From an uncultured Selenomonadaceae bacterium (GTDB taxonomy: Bacteria > Bacillota > Negativicutes > Selenomonadales > Selenomonadaceae): 11,463 nucleotides of DNA. Each line of letters opens with the position of its first letter. The first letter of the stretch is position 1. The stretch is from positions 1-11,463 of the forward strand of contig CACZOL010000062.1 of NCBI GenBank assembly GCA_902782705.1. The letters are read 5' to 3'. Position numbers and translations under genes: made by a program. The notes below the pieces were generated by a model. The model saw only the letters and a program-made list of their open reading frames with translations. It was not told where the DNA came from and made no database searches. This document shows, in pieces, positions 1-5,748 of the stretch.

Positions 1-149
1 ACCTTGCGGACCGTCTTCTGCAGGTCAATGATGTAAATACCGTTGCGTTCCGTGAAGATGTACTTCGCCATCTTCGGATTCCAACGGCGCGTCTGATGAC
101 CGAAGTGGACGCCCGCTTCCAATAACTGCTTCATTGAAATGACTGCCAT
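1..149 (-). CDS. rpsB: 30S ribosomal protein S2, N-terminal part (runs off the left edge)
   Basis: Ribosomal protein S2 is a small-subunit protein needed for docking of S1 and for translation initiation. Only the first 49 codons are in the window. They begin MAVISMKQLLEAGVHFGHQT and continue through RRWNPKMAKYIFTERNGIYI to IDLQKTVRK, the highly conserved S2 N-terminus, including the GVHFGHQTRRWNPKM block. The ATG at 147-149 follows a strong AGGAGG site at about 158-163 with good spacing. The gene is downstream of purD on the same strand but has its own promoter at 259-287, so it is not simply a purine-operon gene. In many bacteria tsf (elongation factor Ts) follows; that would lie outside this window. 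The identification is secure. Confidence 0.97.
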   Translation of the reverse strand, partial: MAVISMKQLLEAGVHFGHQTRRWNPKMAKYIFTERNGIYIIDLQKTVRK

Positions 150-252
150 GATTTGAAACCTCCTGTTTTTTTCCTCCGCATATCTCATCCGCCGATTTAC
201 CTTGAAATCCAAGGAACAGTACGGCGCTCAATATGCGTGCGTTTTCACACTG
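150..252 (-). promoter_or_regulatory. structured 5' leader of rpsB
   Basis: The roughly 100-base untranslated leader between the predicted start of transcription (about 252) and the rpsB ATG can fold. Reading the minus strand, GTGTG-AAAA-CGCAC lies near the 5' end. A CGCCG/CGGCG pair then encloses a CCTTG-GATTT-CAAGG hairpin at 200-214. S2 autoregulates its own mRNA in Escherichia coli. Whether this leader does the same is inference from its length and folding potential only. Confidence 0.35.
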
Positions 253-258
253 CAAGGG

Positions 259-287
259 ATTATATCATATCGTATACGCGAATGCAA
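259..287 (-). promoter_or_regulatory. rpsB promoter
   Basis: On the minus strand TTGCAT (282-287) is followed after exactly 17 bases by a perfect TATAAT (259-264). This is a near-consensus housekeeping-sigma promoter between the end of purD and rpsB, giving a predicted start near 252. Confidence 0.85.
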
Positions 288-305
288 CGGGGAGAAACGA
301 AAAAG

Positions 306-1583
306 TTATTTCAGCCGGTCCAACGCGCGATATGCGATGTCTTTTCTGTAGTGCGCACCGTCGAAAGAGATCTTCTTGACGCCCGCATACGCTTTATCCA
401 CAGCCGCGCGAATATCCTTCGCAACGCCGACGACGTTCAGTACGCGGCCGCCTGCCGTGACAAGCCCGCCGTTCTTTTCCGCCGTCCCCGCATGGAATAC
501 CAGCGCTCCGTTCGCCTCCGCATCGGCGACGCCTTGGATCGCCTTTCCTTTTTCATATTCGCCCGGATAGCCGCCGGACGCCATGACCACCGAAACCGCC
601 GCATCATCCGACCACTCGACGGTCGTATCCGCCAGCTTGCCGTCGACACAGGCCAGCATGACCTCGACGAGATCGCTCTTCAAAAGCGGAAGCACGACTT
701 GCGTCTCAGGATCGCCGAATCGGGCGTTGAACTCTACGACCTTCGGTCCTTTCGCGGTAATCATCAGCCCCGCATACAAACAGCCTTTATACGGACGCCC
801 TTCTTTCTTCATACCCTCGATGGTCGGTTTGAGGATCTCCTCCATCACGCGCTCGGAAAGCTCCGGCGTCATGACCGGCGCGGGCGCGTAAGCTCCCATG
901 CCTCCCGTGTTGAGACCTTCGTCGCCGTCGTTCACGCGTTTGTGGTCTTGCGACGCGGGCATCGCCACGATCGTTTCTCCGTCGGTGAACGCCAGTACCG
1001 ACGCCTCCTCGCCCTCCATGAATTCCTCGATGACGACGCGATTTCCGGCATCGCCGAAAGCTTTTTCCTTCATTAAAAGATCGATCGCCTCAACGGCCTC
1101 GTCCGCCGTCTTCGTCAAGATGACGCCCTTGCCCGCCGCGAGTCCGTCCGCCTTGATAGCAAAAGGCTGGCGCATCTGCCGAACATAAACATGGGCGCGG
1201 GACGGGTCGCCGAAGACTTCGCTGCGTGCCGTCGGTATCTTATAACGGCGCATGATGAGCTTCGCGTAGACCTTTGATCCCTCCAGCTCGGCGGCGTCTT
1301 TCGTCGGGCCGAAAGCCTTGATCCCTGCCGCAGTCAGCGCGTCCACGACGCCGTTTACAAGCGGGACCTCCGGACCTACCACCGCAAGGCCGATATTTTT
1401 CTCCTTCGCTAACGCGACAATCGCGTCGTTGTCCTCGACAGAAACGCCGGAAATACACTCGGCAAACTGCGCGATGCCCGGATTGCCCGGAACGGCATAC
1501 AGCTTATCCGTGTGTTTGCTTTGACTGAGCTTCCACGCCAGCGCATGCTCGCGGCCGCCGCTGCCGATCAAAAGAATGTTCAT
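306..1583 (-). CDS. purD: phosphoribosylamine--glycine ligase (GAR synthetase)
   Basis: PurD joins 5-phosphoribosylamine to glycine using ATP, the second step of de novo purine synthesis, in the cytoplasm. The 425-residue product is the normal length for the family. It starts MNILLIGSGGREHALAWKL, the conserved PurD N-terminal nucleotide-binding-like fold. The ATP-grasp core follows, with KADGLAAGKGV (144-154), NTGGMGAYAP (225-234) and the metal/ATP-binding EFNARFGDPETQ (284-295). The start is supported by an AGGAGA site 8 bases upstream. It lies 49 bases after purH and is the last gene of the purine cluster. No convincing terminator is seen between it and the rpsB promoter, so some read-through into rpsB is possible. 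Confidence 0.97.
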   Translation of the reverse strand: MNILLIGSGGREHALAWKLSQSKHTDKLYAVPGNPGIAQFAECISGVSVEDNDAIVALAKEKNIGLAVVGPEVPLVNGVVDALTAAGIKAFGPTKDAAELEGSKVYAKLIMRRYKIPTARSEVFGDPSRAHVYVRQMRQPFAIKADGLAAGKGVILTKTADEAVEAIDLLMKEKAFGDAGNRVVIEEFMEGEEASVLAFTDGETIVAMPASQDHKRVNDGDEGLNTGGMGAYAPAPVMTPELSERVMEEILKPTIEGMKKEGRPYKGCLYAGLMITAKGPKVVEFNARFGDPETQVVLPLLKSDLVEVMLACVDGKLADTTVEWSDDAAVSVVMASGGYPGEYEKGKAIQGVADAEANGALVFHAGTAEKNGGLVTAGGRVLNVVGVAKDIRAAVDKAYAGVKKISFDGAHYRKDIAYRALDRLK

Positions 1584-1632
1584 ATCACATCTCTCCTATA
1601 TCGAGAATACAAGAACGGGCTGCTCTTAACTC

Positions 1633-2226
1633 TTACTTCTCAATCTGCGCCTTCAAATACGCCTGAATATGCGCGTCGTAGTCCGCCGTGTGCGCGAACG
1701 CTTCCTGCGCCAACCGCATGCGAAGCATTCCGCTGGTCGTTCCCTCGGAAAGAATCGCCTCGGCCACCTCGTCGTATCGCGCAGGATTCGTCACCACCGT
1801 GACAAACTTGAAATTCTTCGCCGCCGCGCGAATCATCGCCGGCCCGCCGATGTCGATATTCTCGATGGCCTCCTCCAGCGTCACGCCCTGCTTCGCGATC
1901 GTTTCTTTGAACGGATAGAGATTGACCGCCACAAGGTCGATCCCCGTGATCTTGTGCTCCTTCATCGCCTGCTGATGTACAGGATTGTCGCGCACCGCGA
2001 GGATACCGCCGTGGATATACGGATTCAGCGTCTTCACGCGTCCGTCCATGATCTCCGGAAATCCCGTCACATCGCTGACATAAAGCACGGGAATCCCCGC
2101 CTCTTTCAGCGCGCGCATCGTGCCGCCGGTGGAAACGATCTCCACGCCCGCCGCCGACAATTTCCGCGCGAATTCCACCACTCCGGTCTTATCTGAAACA
2201 CTGATTAAAGCCCGCTTGATTTTCAT
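1633..2226 (-). CDS. purH: stand-alone IMP cyclohydrolase (N-terminal half of PurH only)
   Basis: This protein should close FAICAR to IMP, the last step of the pathway. The usual PurH is bifunctional and about 510 residues: an N-terminal MGS-like IMP cyclohydrolase domain and a C-terminal AICAR formyltransferase. Here only 197 residues are encoded. They start MKIKRALISVSDKTGVVEFA, with STGGT (32-36), FPEIMDGRVKTLNPYIHGGI (56-75) and IDIGGPAMIRAAAKN (124-138), and end in FAHTADYDAHIQAYLKAQIEK where the linker to the second domain normally begins. The frame closes with a clean TAA and purD starts 49 bases later, so no second domain or frameshifted remnant is present. Split versions with a separate formyltransferase are known in some firmicutes; the partner is not in this window. 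AGGAGGG sits 8 bases before the ATG, overlapping the end of purN. Confidence 0.92.
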   Translation of the reverse strand: MKIKRALISVSDKTGVVEFARKLSAAGVEIVSTGGTMRALKEAGIPVLYVSDVTGFPEIMDGRVKTLNPYIHGGILAVRDNPVHQQAMKEHKITGIDLVAVNLYPFKETIAKQGVTLEEAIENIDIGGPAMIRAAAKNFKFVTVVTNPARYDEVAEAILSEGTTSGMLRMRLAQEAFAHTADYDAHIQAYLKAQIEK

Positions 2227-2242
2227 AAACGCGCCCTCCTAA

Positions 2243-2854
2243 TTATTCTAAAATCCGCACTTTACGGCCTTCGATCTTCAATTTCCCATCCAAGAACAGC
2301 GCGATCGCTTTCGGATACAGCTTGTGCTCCTGCTCCAAAACCCGCGCCGCCAACGTATCCTCATCGTCGCCGTCCAGCACCGGCACCGCCGTCTGCAAAA
2401 TAATCGGCCCCGAATCCATCCCCTCGTCGACAAAATGGATCGTGCAGCCCGACACCTTCACGCCGTATGCCAGCACGTCGCGATGCGCGTGCGCGCCGCC
2501 GAAGGACGGCAAAAGCGACGGGTGGATGTTTAAGATACGCCCCGGAAACGCGTGCACAAAGTACGGACTCAAAATCCGCATGAAACCCGCAAGGATCACC
2601 AAAGTAACACCGTGCGCGCGCAGCTTTTCCACAAGCGCCTCTTCAAAGGTCTGCTTGTCCGCATACTGTTTGCGGTCGACGCAAAAATGCGGGATTCCCG
2701 CTTTTTCTGCGCGTTCCAGTGCTTTCGCGTCTGGTTTGTCCGTCAGAACTACGCCGACCGGCGCGGAAATATCGCCGCTTTCAACCGCCGCCAAAATGGA
2801 CTGCAAATTCGTGCCGCGTCCCGAACAAAGTACGCCCAATATCTCTTTAGCCAT
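2243..2854 (-). CDS. purN: phosphoribosylglycinamide formyltransferase (GAR transformylase)
   Basis: PurN transfers a formyl group from 10-formyltetrahydrofolate to GAR, the third step of purine synthesis. The 203-residue product has the family's normal length. It has the N-terminal VLCSGRGTNLQSI phosphate-binding motif (8-20), the signature RILNIHPSLLPSF (106-118) and HFVDEGMDSGPII (140-152). The catalytic triad expected from the E. coli enzyme is present as Asn109, His111 and Asp147. The start codon lies inside the end of purM: the last codons of purM and the first of purN share the eight bases ATGGCTAA. This indicates translational coupling; the upstream Shine-Dalgarno is weak (AAAGGCGG). 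Confidence 0.97.
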   Translation of the reverse strand: MAKEILGVLCSGRGTNLQSILAAVESGDISAPVGVVLTDKPDAKALERAEKAGIPHFCVDRKQYADKQTFEEALVEKLRAHGVTLVILAGFMRILSPYFVHAFPGRILNIHPSLLPSFGGAHAHRDVLAYGVKVSGCTIHFVDEGMDSGPIILQTAVPVLDGDDEDTLAARVLEQEHKLYPKAIALFLDGKLKIEGRKVRILE

Positions 2855-3899
2855 GGAACACGCCGCCTTTGAGCACTACTTCGCCACTTCGCGTCACGCG
2901 GCCGATCCGGTACGACGTCTCGCCCGCCTTGTCCAGCGCCAACCTCACCGCGTCCGCGTCCTCCGCGCCGACCATCAGGATCATGCCGACGCCCATATTG
3001 AAGGTCCGGTACATCTCCGGCCACTCGACGTCGCCCCACTGCTGCAAAAGCCGGAAAATCGGCGGCATCGCCCACGCGGACGTATCGATCTCCACGCCGA
3101 ACCCATCCGGCAGCGCGCGGGGAATATTATCGTAAAACCCGCCGCCGGTGATATGCACCATACCATGCAGATGATAATCACGAATCAAAGGCAGGCAAAC
3201 GCGCGGATACAGACGCGTCGGCGTCAGCAAAACCTCGCCCAGCGTCTTGTCGCCAAGCTCCGCGATACGCTCGTCGCCCTTGAATCCTTTGACCTCGAAA
3301 ACGATTTTCCGCACGAGGGAGAATCCGTTGGAATGAAGGCCGCTGGACGGCAAACCGATCAGCACGTCGCCCTCTTGTACGCGTTTTTCCGTGATAATTT
3401 CGGATTTCTCCACGGCGCCGACGGCAAATCCTGCGATGTCGTACTCCCCGTTCGGGTAAAAGCCGCTCATCTCCGCCGTCTCGCCGCCGATCAGCGCGCA
3501 GCCGGACTCCCTGCAGGCCGCCGCAACACCCTTCACGACTGTCGCCACCTGCTCGGGATCGAGTTTTCCCACCGCCAGATAGTCGAGGAAAAAGAGCGGC
3601 TCCGCGCCTTGCACGAGAATATCGTTGACGCACATCGCCACCGCGTCCTGTCCGACGGTATCGTGCTTGTTCAACATAAACGCAAGCTTCAGCTTCGTGC
3701 CGACGCCGTCCGTACCGGAAACCAAAACAGGCTCCTTGTACTTTTTCGTATCGAGGGCAAAAAGTCCGCCGAATCCGCCGAGATCGCCAAGCACCTCCGG
3801 GCGATACGTCGCCCGCACGCTGTCCTTGATGAGCTGTACGGAACGATTGCCCGCGTCAATATCGACGCCCGCGTCGCGATACGTCAGTTTAGCCGCCAT
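2847..3899 (-). CDS. purM: phosphoribosylformylglycinamidine cyclo-ligase (AIR synthetase)
   Basis: PurM closes the imidazole ring of FGAM to give AIR, using ATP, step five of the pathway. The 350-residue product matches family length. It begins MAAKLTYRDAGVDIDAGNRS and shows the PurM/SelD-fold landmarks: SGTDGVGTKLKLA (61-73), VNDILVQGAEPLFFLDY (91-107), GGETAEM followed by GFYPNGEYDIAG (138-157), and the C-terminal ITGGGFYDNIPR. Its ATG lies one base after the TGA of purC, and its end overlaps purN by eight bases, so purC-purM-purN are translationally linked. In many firmicutes purF sits between purC and purM; here there is no room for it. Confidence 0.97.
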   Translation of the reverse strand: MAAKLTYRDAGVDIDAGNRSVQLIKDSVRATYRPEVLGDLGGFGGLFALDTKKYKEPVLVSGTDGVGTKLKLAFMLNKHDTVGQDAVAMCVNDILVQGAEPLFFLDYLAVGKLDPEQVATVVKGVAAACRESGCALIGGETAEMSGFYPNGEYDIAGFAVGAVEKSEIITEKRVQEGDVLIGLPSSGLHSNGFSLVRKIVFEVKGFKGDERIAELGDKTLGEVLLTPTRLYPRVCLPLIRDYHLHGMVHITGGGFYDNIPRALPDGFGVEIDTSAWAMPPIFRLLQQWGDVEWPEMYRTFNMGVGMILMVGAEDADAVRLALDKAGETSYRIGRVTRSGEVVLKGGVFHG

Positions 3900-3900
3900 T

Positions 3901-4614
3901 TCAGCGCTCCTCGCCCGTCAGTCGGCGCAGCATTTCCTTGTACGCGTCCTCCACGTTGCCGAGGTCGCGACGGAAACGATCCTTGTCCAGCTTCTCATGG
4001 GTGTCACTGTCCCAGAAACGGCAATTATCCGGCGAAATCTCGTCGCCGAGCACGATCTTTCCGTTGAGACGACCGAATTCCAGCTTGAAATCGATCAAAT
4101 CGACCTTCTTCTGCTTCAAAAACGCTTTGAGAACATCGTTGACTTTCAGCGCCAGCTTCTCGACCTCGGCGACTTCCTCCGCCGTCGCGAGCCCGAGCGC
4201 CGCGATATGATAATTATTCATGAACGGATCGCCCAGATCGTCGTTCTTATAGCAGAACTCCACCGTCGAAATCTTCAGCGGCGTCCCTTCCTTCACGCCG
4301 AAACGCTGGGAAAAGCTGCCCGCCGCCACGTTTCGCACGATGACTTCCAGCGGGATCATGTCGAGCTTCTTGACCAGCATCTCACGGTCGCTCGTCACCT
4401 GAACGAGATGCGTCTTGACGCCTTCCTTCTCCAGCAGTTTGAAGAAGAACTCCGTCATCTTGTTGTTCATCACGCCCTTGTCGGCGATGGTCCCCTTCTT
4501 CGCGCCGTTGCCCGCCGTCGCGTCGTCCTTGTAATAGACGAGCAGCTCGTCGGCCTTGTCCGTCGCGTACATGATCTTTGCTTTACCCTCGTAAAGAGCT
4601 TCTTTCTTTTCCAT
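3901..4614 (-). CDS. purC: SAICAR synthetase
   Basis: PurC (phosphoribosylaminoimidazole-succinocarboxamide synthase) couples aspartate to CAIR with ATP. The product is 237 residues from the start chosen here. It shows the short bacterial form's motifs: LYEGKAK (7-13), the IPLEVIVRNVAAGS segment (87-100), VDLIDFKLEFG (171-181) and LGDEISPDNCRFWD (189-202). The ATG at 4612-4614 is preferred over one six codons upstream at 4630-4632. The GGAGG at 4626-4630 overlaps the upstream ATG and can only serve the downstream one, 11 bases away, and family members start about here. The gene is separated from purE by a terminator and a cluster of hairpins and may have its own weak promoter. The only candidate seen is a TATAAA (minus strand, just before the Shine-Dalgarno) without a good -35. 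Confidence 0.96.
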   Translation of the reverse strand: MEKKEALYEGKAKIMYATDKADELLVYYKDDATAGNGAKKGTIADKGVMNNKMTEFFFKLLEKEGVKTHLVQVTSDREMLVKKLDMIPLEVIVRNVAAGSFSQRFGVKEGTPLKISTVEFCYKNDDLGDPFMNNYHIAALGLATAEEVAEVEKLALKVNDVLKAFLKQKKVDLIDFKLEFGRLNGKIVLGDEISPDNCRFWDSDTHEKLDKDRFRRDLGNVEDAYKEMLRRLTGEER

Positions 4615-4632
4615 TCTGTTTTGTTCCTCCAT

Positions 4633-4792
4633 TTATTTTATACTAATCTCAGTTAAGATCTTTAAATCTTTACCGAGATTGCATGAGACGTCATTTGCGC
4701 CGCAGGCGCAAATGCAGCCTGCGAAGCAGGCGTATCTCAGTTCAAAATTTTAATTAACTTAAAATTATGGCCTGAGATAAGTATTAAAGTGC
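4633..4792. repeat. cluster of four hairpins between purE and purC
   Basis: The 160 bases upstream of purC hold four consecutive inverted repeats. One starts AATCTCAGTT and ends ACCGAGATT (about 4645-4680). The second is CATTTGCGCC-GCA-GGCGCAAATG (4692-4714, 10 perfect pairs). The third is GCCTGC-GAA-GCAGGC (4717-4731). The fourth is a long one bounded by TATCTCAG (4733-4740) and CTGAGATA (4772-4779), with an inner AATTTTAA/TTAAAATT stem. The outer two share the end motif ATCTCAGTT...GAGAT, as if a composite element had inserted or duplicated. No coding potential is seen. Confidence 0.6.
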
Positions 4793-4846
4793 AAAAAGCA
4801 GCCCGTGTTCCATCTCAAAGCTGAGATGCGACATAGGCTGCTTTTT
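4793..4846 (-). terminator. purE terminator overlapping the purE 3' end
   Basis: An 11-base-pair stem pairs AAAAAGCAGCC (4793-4803) with GGCTGCTTTTT (4836-4846). It encloses a second 7-base-pair hairpin, CATCTCA/TGAGATG (4811-4828) with a 4-base loop. On the minus strand the stem ends in a run of U. The 5' arm lies in the last codons of purE. On the plus strand it also ends in six T, so it could act in both directions. Confidence 0.75.
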
Positions 4847-5300
4847 TCTCGACTTCCTTCGCCAAATTCTCCCGATGCTCCTTGAGCTTCTCCGCAAGCT
4901 TGGCGTCCTGGCCCGCAAGAATCTGCACGGCAAAAAGCGCGGCATTCTTCGCGCCGTTCACCGCCATCGTCGCAACGGGAATTCCCGACGGCATCTGCAC
5001 CGTCGCCAAAAGCGCGTCCAGACCGTTCAGCGGCGTCGCGTTAATGGGTACGCCGATAACCGGCAGAACCGTGTGGCTCGCCACTACGCCCGCCAAATGC
5101 GCCGCGCCGCCGGCCGCCGCGATAAAAGCGCCAACGCCGCGTTCCGGCGCCGTCTTCACAAGCTGCTCCACACGAGCCGGCGTCCGATGCGCCGAAGCCA
5201 CCGTCACCTCGGCCTCCACGCCGAACTGCTTCAATGTCTCCGCCGCCGGCTTCATGACCGGCCAATCCGAATCGCTTCCAATTATAATAGAAACCTTCAT
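4815..5300 (-). CDS. purE: N5-carboxyaminoimidazole ribonucleotide mutase / AIR carboxylase catalytic subunit
   Basis: PurE moves the carboxyl group of N5-CAIR to give CAIR (class I), a cytoplasmic step of purine synthesis. The 161-residue product shows GSDSDW (8-13), ASAHRTP (35-41) and AAAGGAAHLAG (61-71), with a final KEVEKKAAYVASQL. The overall pattern looks like the class I enzyme, which needs PurK, but no purK is in the window, so the class is not certain. The start MKVSIIIGSDSDW at 5300 is chosen over an in-frame ATG at 5321. The predicted transcription start near 5329 would leave only about 8 bases before 5321, and GGGAG lies upstream of 5300. It is the first gene of the purine cluster, with a near-perfect promoter at 5336-5364. 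Confidence 0.95.
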   Translation of the reverse strand: MKVSIIIGSDSDWPVMKPAAETLKQFGVEAEVTVASAHRTPARVEQLVKTAPERGVGAFIAAAGGAAHLAGVVASHTVLPVIGVPINATPLNGLDALLATVQMPSGIPVATMAVNGAKNAALFAVQILAGQDAKLAEKLKEHRENLAKEVEKKAAYVASQL

Positions 5301-5335
5301 ACAGCAATCATCTCCCGACATACATTCTTCTCTAC

Positions 5336-5364
5336 ATCATAGCGAAAGACAGGAAAACTGTCAA
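5336..5364 (-). promoter_or_regulatory. purE promoter
   Basis: On the minus strand a perfect TTGACA (5359-5364) is followed after 17 bases by TATGAT (5336-5341). The predicted start is near 5329, giving a leader of about 29 bases. It is divergent from the toxin promoter at 5392-5420. No clear riboswitch or repressor palindrome is seen in this short leader. Confidence 0.85.
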
Positions 5365-5391
5365 TGCAAACTCGACGCAGCGCAATTCCGC

Positions 5392-5420
5392 TTGCATGTT
5401 CTCTTTTATTATGCTACAAT
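5392..5420 (+). promoter_or_regulatory. toxin promoter
   Basis: On the plus strand TTGCAT (5392-5397), 17 bases, then TACAAT (5415-5420). The predicted start is near 5427, giving a toxin mRNA leader of about 112 bases. Confidence 0.8.
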
Positions 5421-5426
5421 TTGTTC

Positions 5427-5538
5427 CGAAAAGGTGTTTGCCATAAATGGTAGGTGGTTGGCCCTCCACGGAGGGACTGTGACCCTCCGATAACATAGAA
5501 ACCTGAAAGGGAATCTACGAAAGGAGGGAGTTGATGCC
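5427..5538 (+). promoter_or_regulatory. toxin mRNA leader with two anti-Shine-Dalgarno elements
   Basis: The leader carries two CCCTCC sequences (5462-5467 and 5483-5488). The first can pair with GAGGG at 5471-5475. The second is complementary to the GGAGGG ribosome-binding site of the toxin (5523-5528). This fits the self-occluded ribosome-binding sites known in type I toxin messages; the pairing here is inferred from complementarity. Confidence 0.5.
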
Positions 5539-5634
5539 ATGACGATATTGGAGCTTTTGGCCGTTCTCGGCTATACGGCAACAATATTCGCCGTCGGATA
5601 TACACTTGGCCTTAGTGCCAATAAACAGAAATGA
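5539..5634 (+). CDS. small membrane toxin, holin-like type I toxin family
   Basis: A 31-residue peptide that begins MTILELLAVLGYTATIFAVG and ends in TLGLSANKQK. It is one predicted membrane helix (about residues 4-25) followed by a short basic polar tail, the layout of the firmicute holin-like type I toxins (the TxpA/BsrG/SprG kind). The ribosome site AAGGAGGG lies at 5521-5528. Around the gene are a strong promoter (5392-5420), a terminator (5681-5714), and a strong opposing promoter (5720-5748) for an antisense RNA covering its 3' end. The stop codon lies inside a hairpin (5630-5663). Such toxins are thought to insert in the inner membrane when their antisense RNA is lost. Family membership rests on size, architecture and context; toxicity is inference. 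It is the only clear plus-strand gene in the window. Confidence 0.75.
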   Translation: MTILELLAVLGYTATIFAVGYTLGLSANKQK

Positions 5635-5713
5635 CCGCCCCAGGTCCAACTAGTGCGGTCATTCTGTGACTCAACTATATGGGCTGACCGTTTACCGGCA
5701 GCACCTTTTCTTT
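5625..5713 (-). ncRNA. antisense RNA, putative antitoxin
   Basis: The promoter at 5720-5748 should start a minus-strand RNA near 5713. It would run through both downstream hairpins and the last codons of the toxin gene. The first-hairpin stem (5630-5663), read on this strand, is followed by a U-rich stretch (TTTCTGTTTATT) and would serve as its terminator, near 5618-5625. The RNA would thus be about 90 bases and base-pair with the 3' part of the toxin mRNA, like RatA with txpA or SR4 with bsrG. Ends are estimates. Confidence 0.65.
5630..5663. terminator. hairpin over the toxin stop codon, likely antisense-RNA terminator
   Basis: AATGACCGC (5630-5638) pairs with GCGGTCATT (5655-5663). The stem extends outward through CAGA/TCTG with one bulged base. 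The toxin TGA (5632-5634) is inside the stem. On the minus strand it is followed by a U-rich tract. Confidence 0.65.
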
Positions 5714-5714
5714 G
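5681..5714 (+). terminator. toxin mRNA terminator
   Basis: GG-GCTG-(A)-CCG, loop TTTAC, CGG-CAGC-(A)-CC (5681-5705), with two bulged A residues, then TTTTCTTTG. It is an intrinsic terminator for the plus-strand toxin message. The antisense RNA is predicted to begin in its U-tract. Confidence 0.7.
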
Positions 5715-5719
5715 TCTAT

Positions 5720-5748
5720 ATTTTATCTGTTTCTTGTGTCAGCGTCAA
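5720..5748 (-). promoter_or_regulatory. antisense RNA promoter
   Basis: On the minus strand TTGACG (5743-5748), 17 bases, then TAAAAT (5720-5725). The -35 element contains the TGA stop codon (5745-5747) of the upstream flavodoxin gene. Confidence 0.8.

Noticed and set aside
153..1076. 307-codon plus-strand open frame
   Set aside because: It is the antisense shadow of purD and runs across the rpsB promoter; no ribosome site and no recognisable protein features.
2322..4067. 581-codon plus-strand open frame
   Set aside because: It lies opposite purN, purM and part of purC, which are certain; its composition (many Arg, His, Ala) is typical of an antisense shadow in GC-rich DNA.
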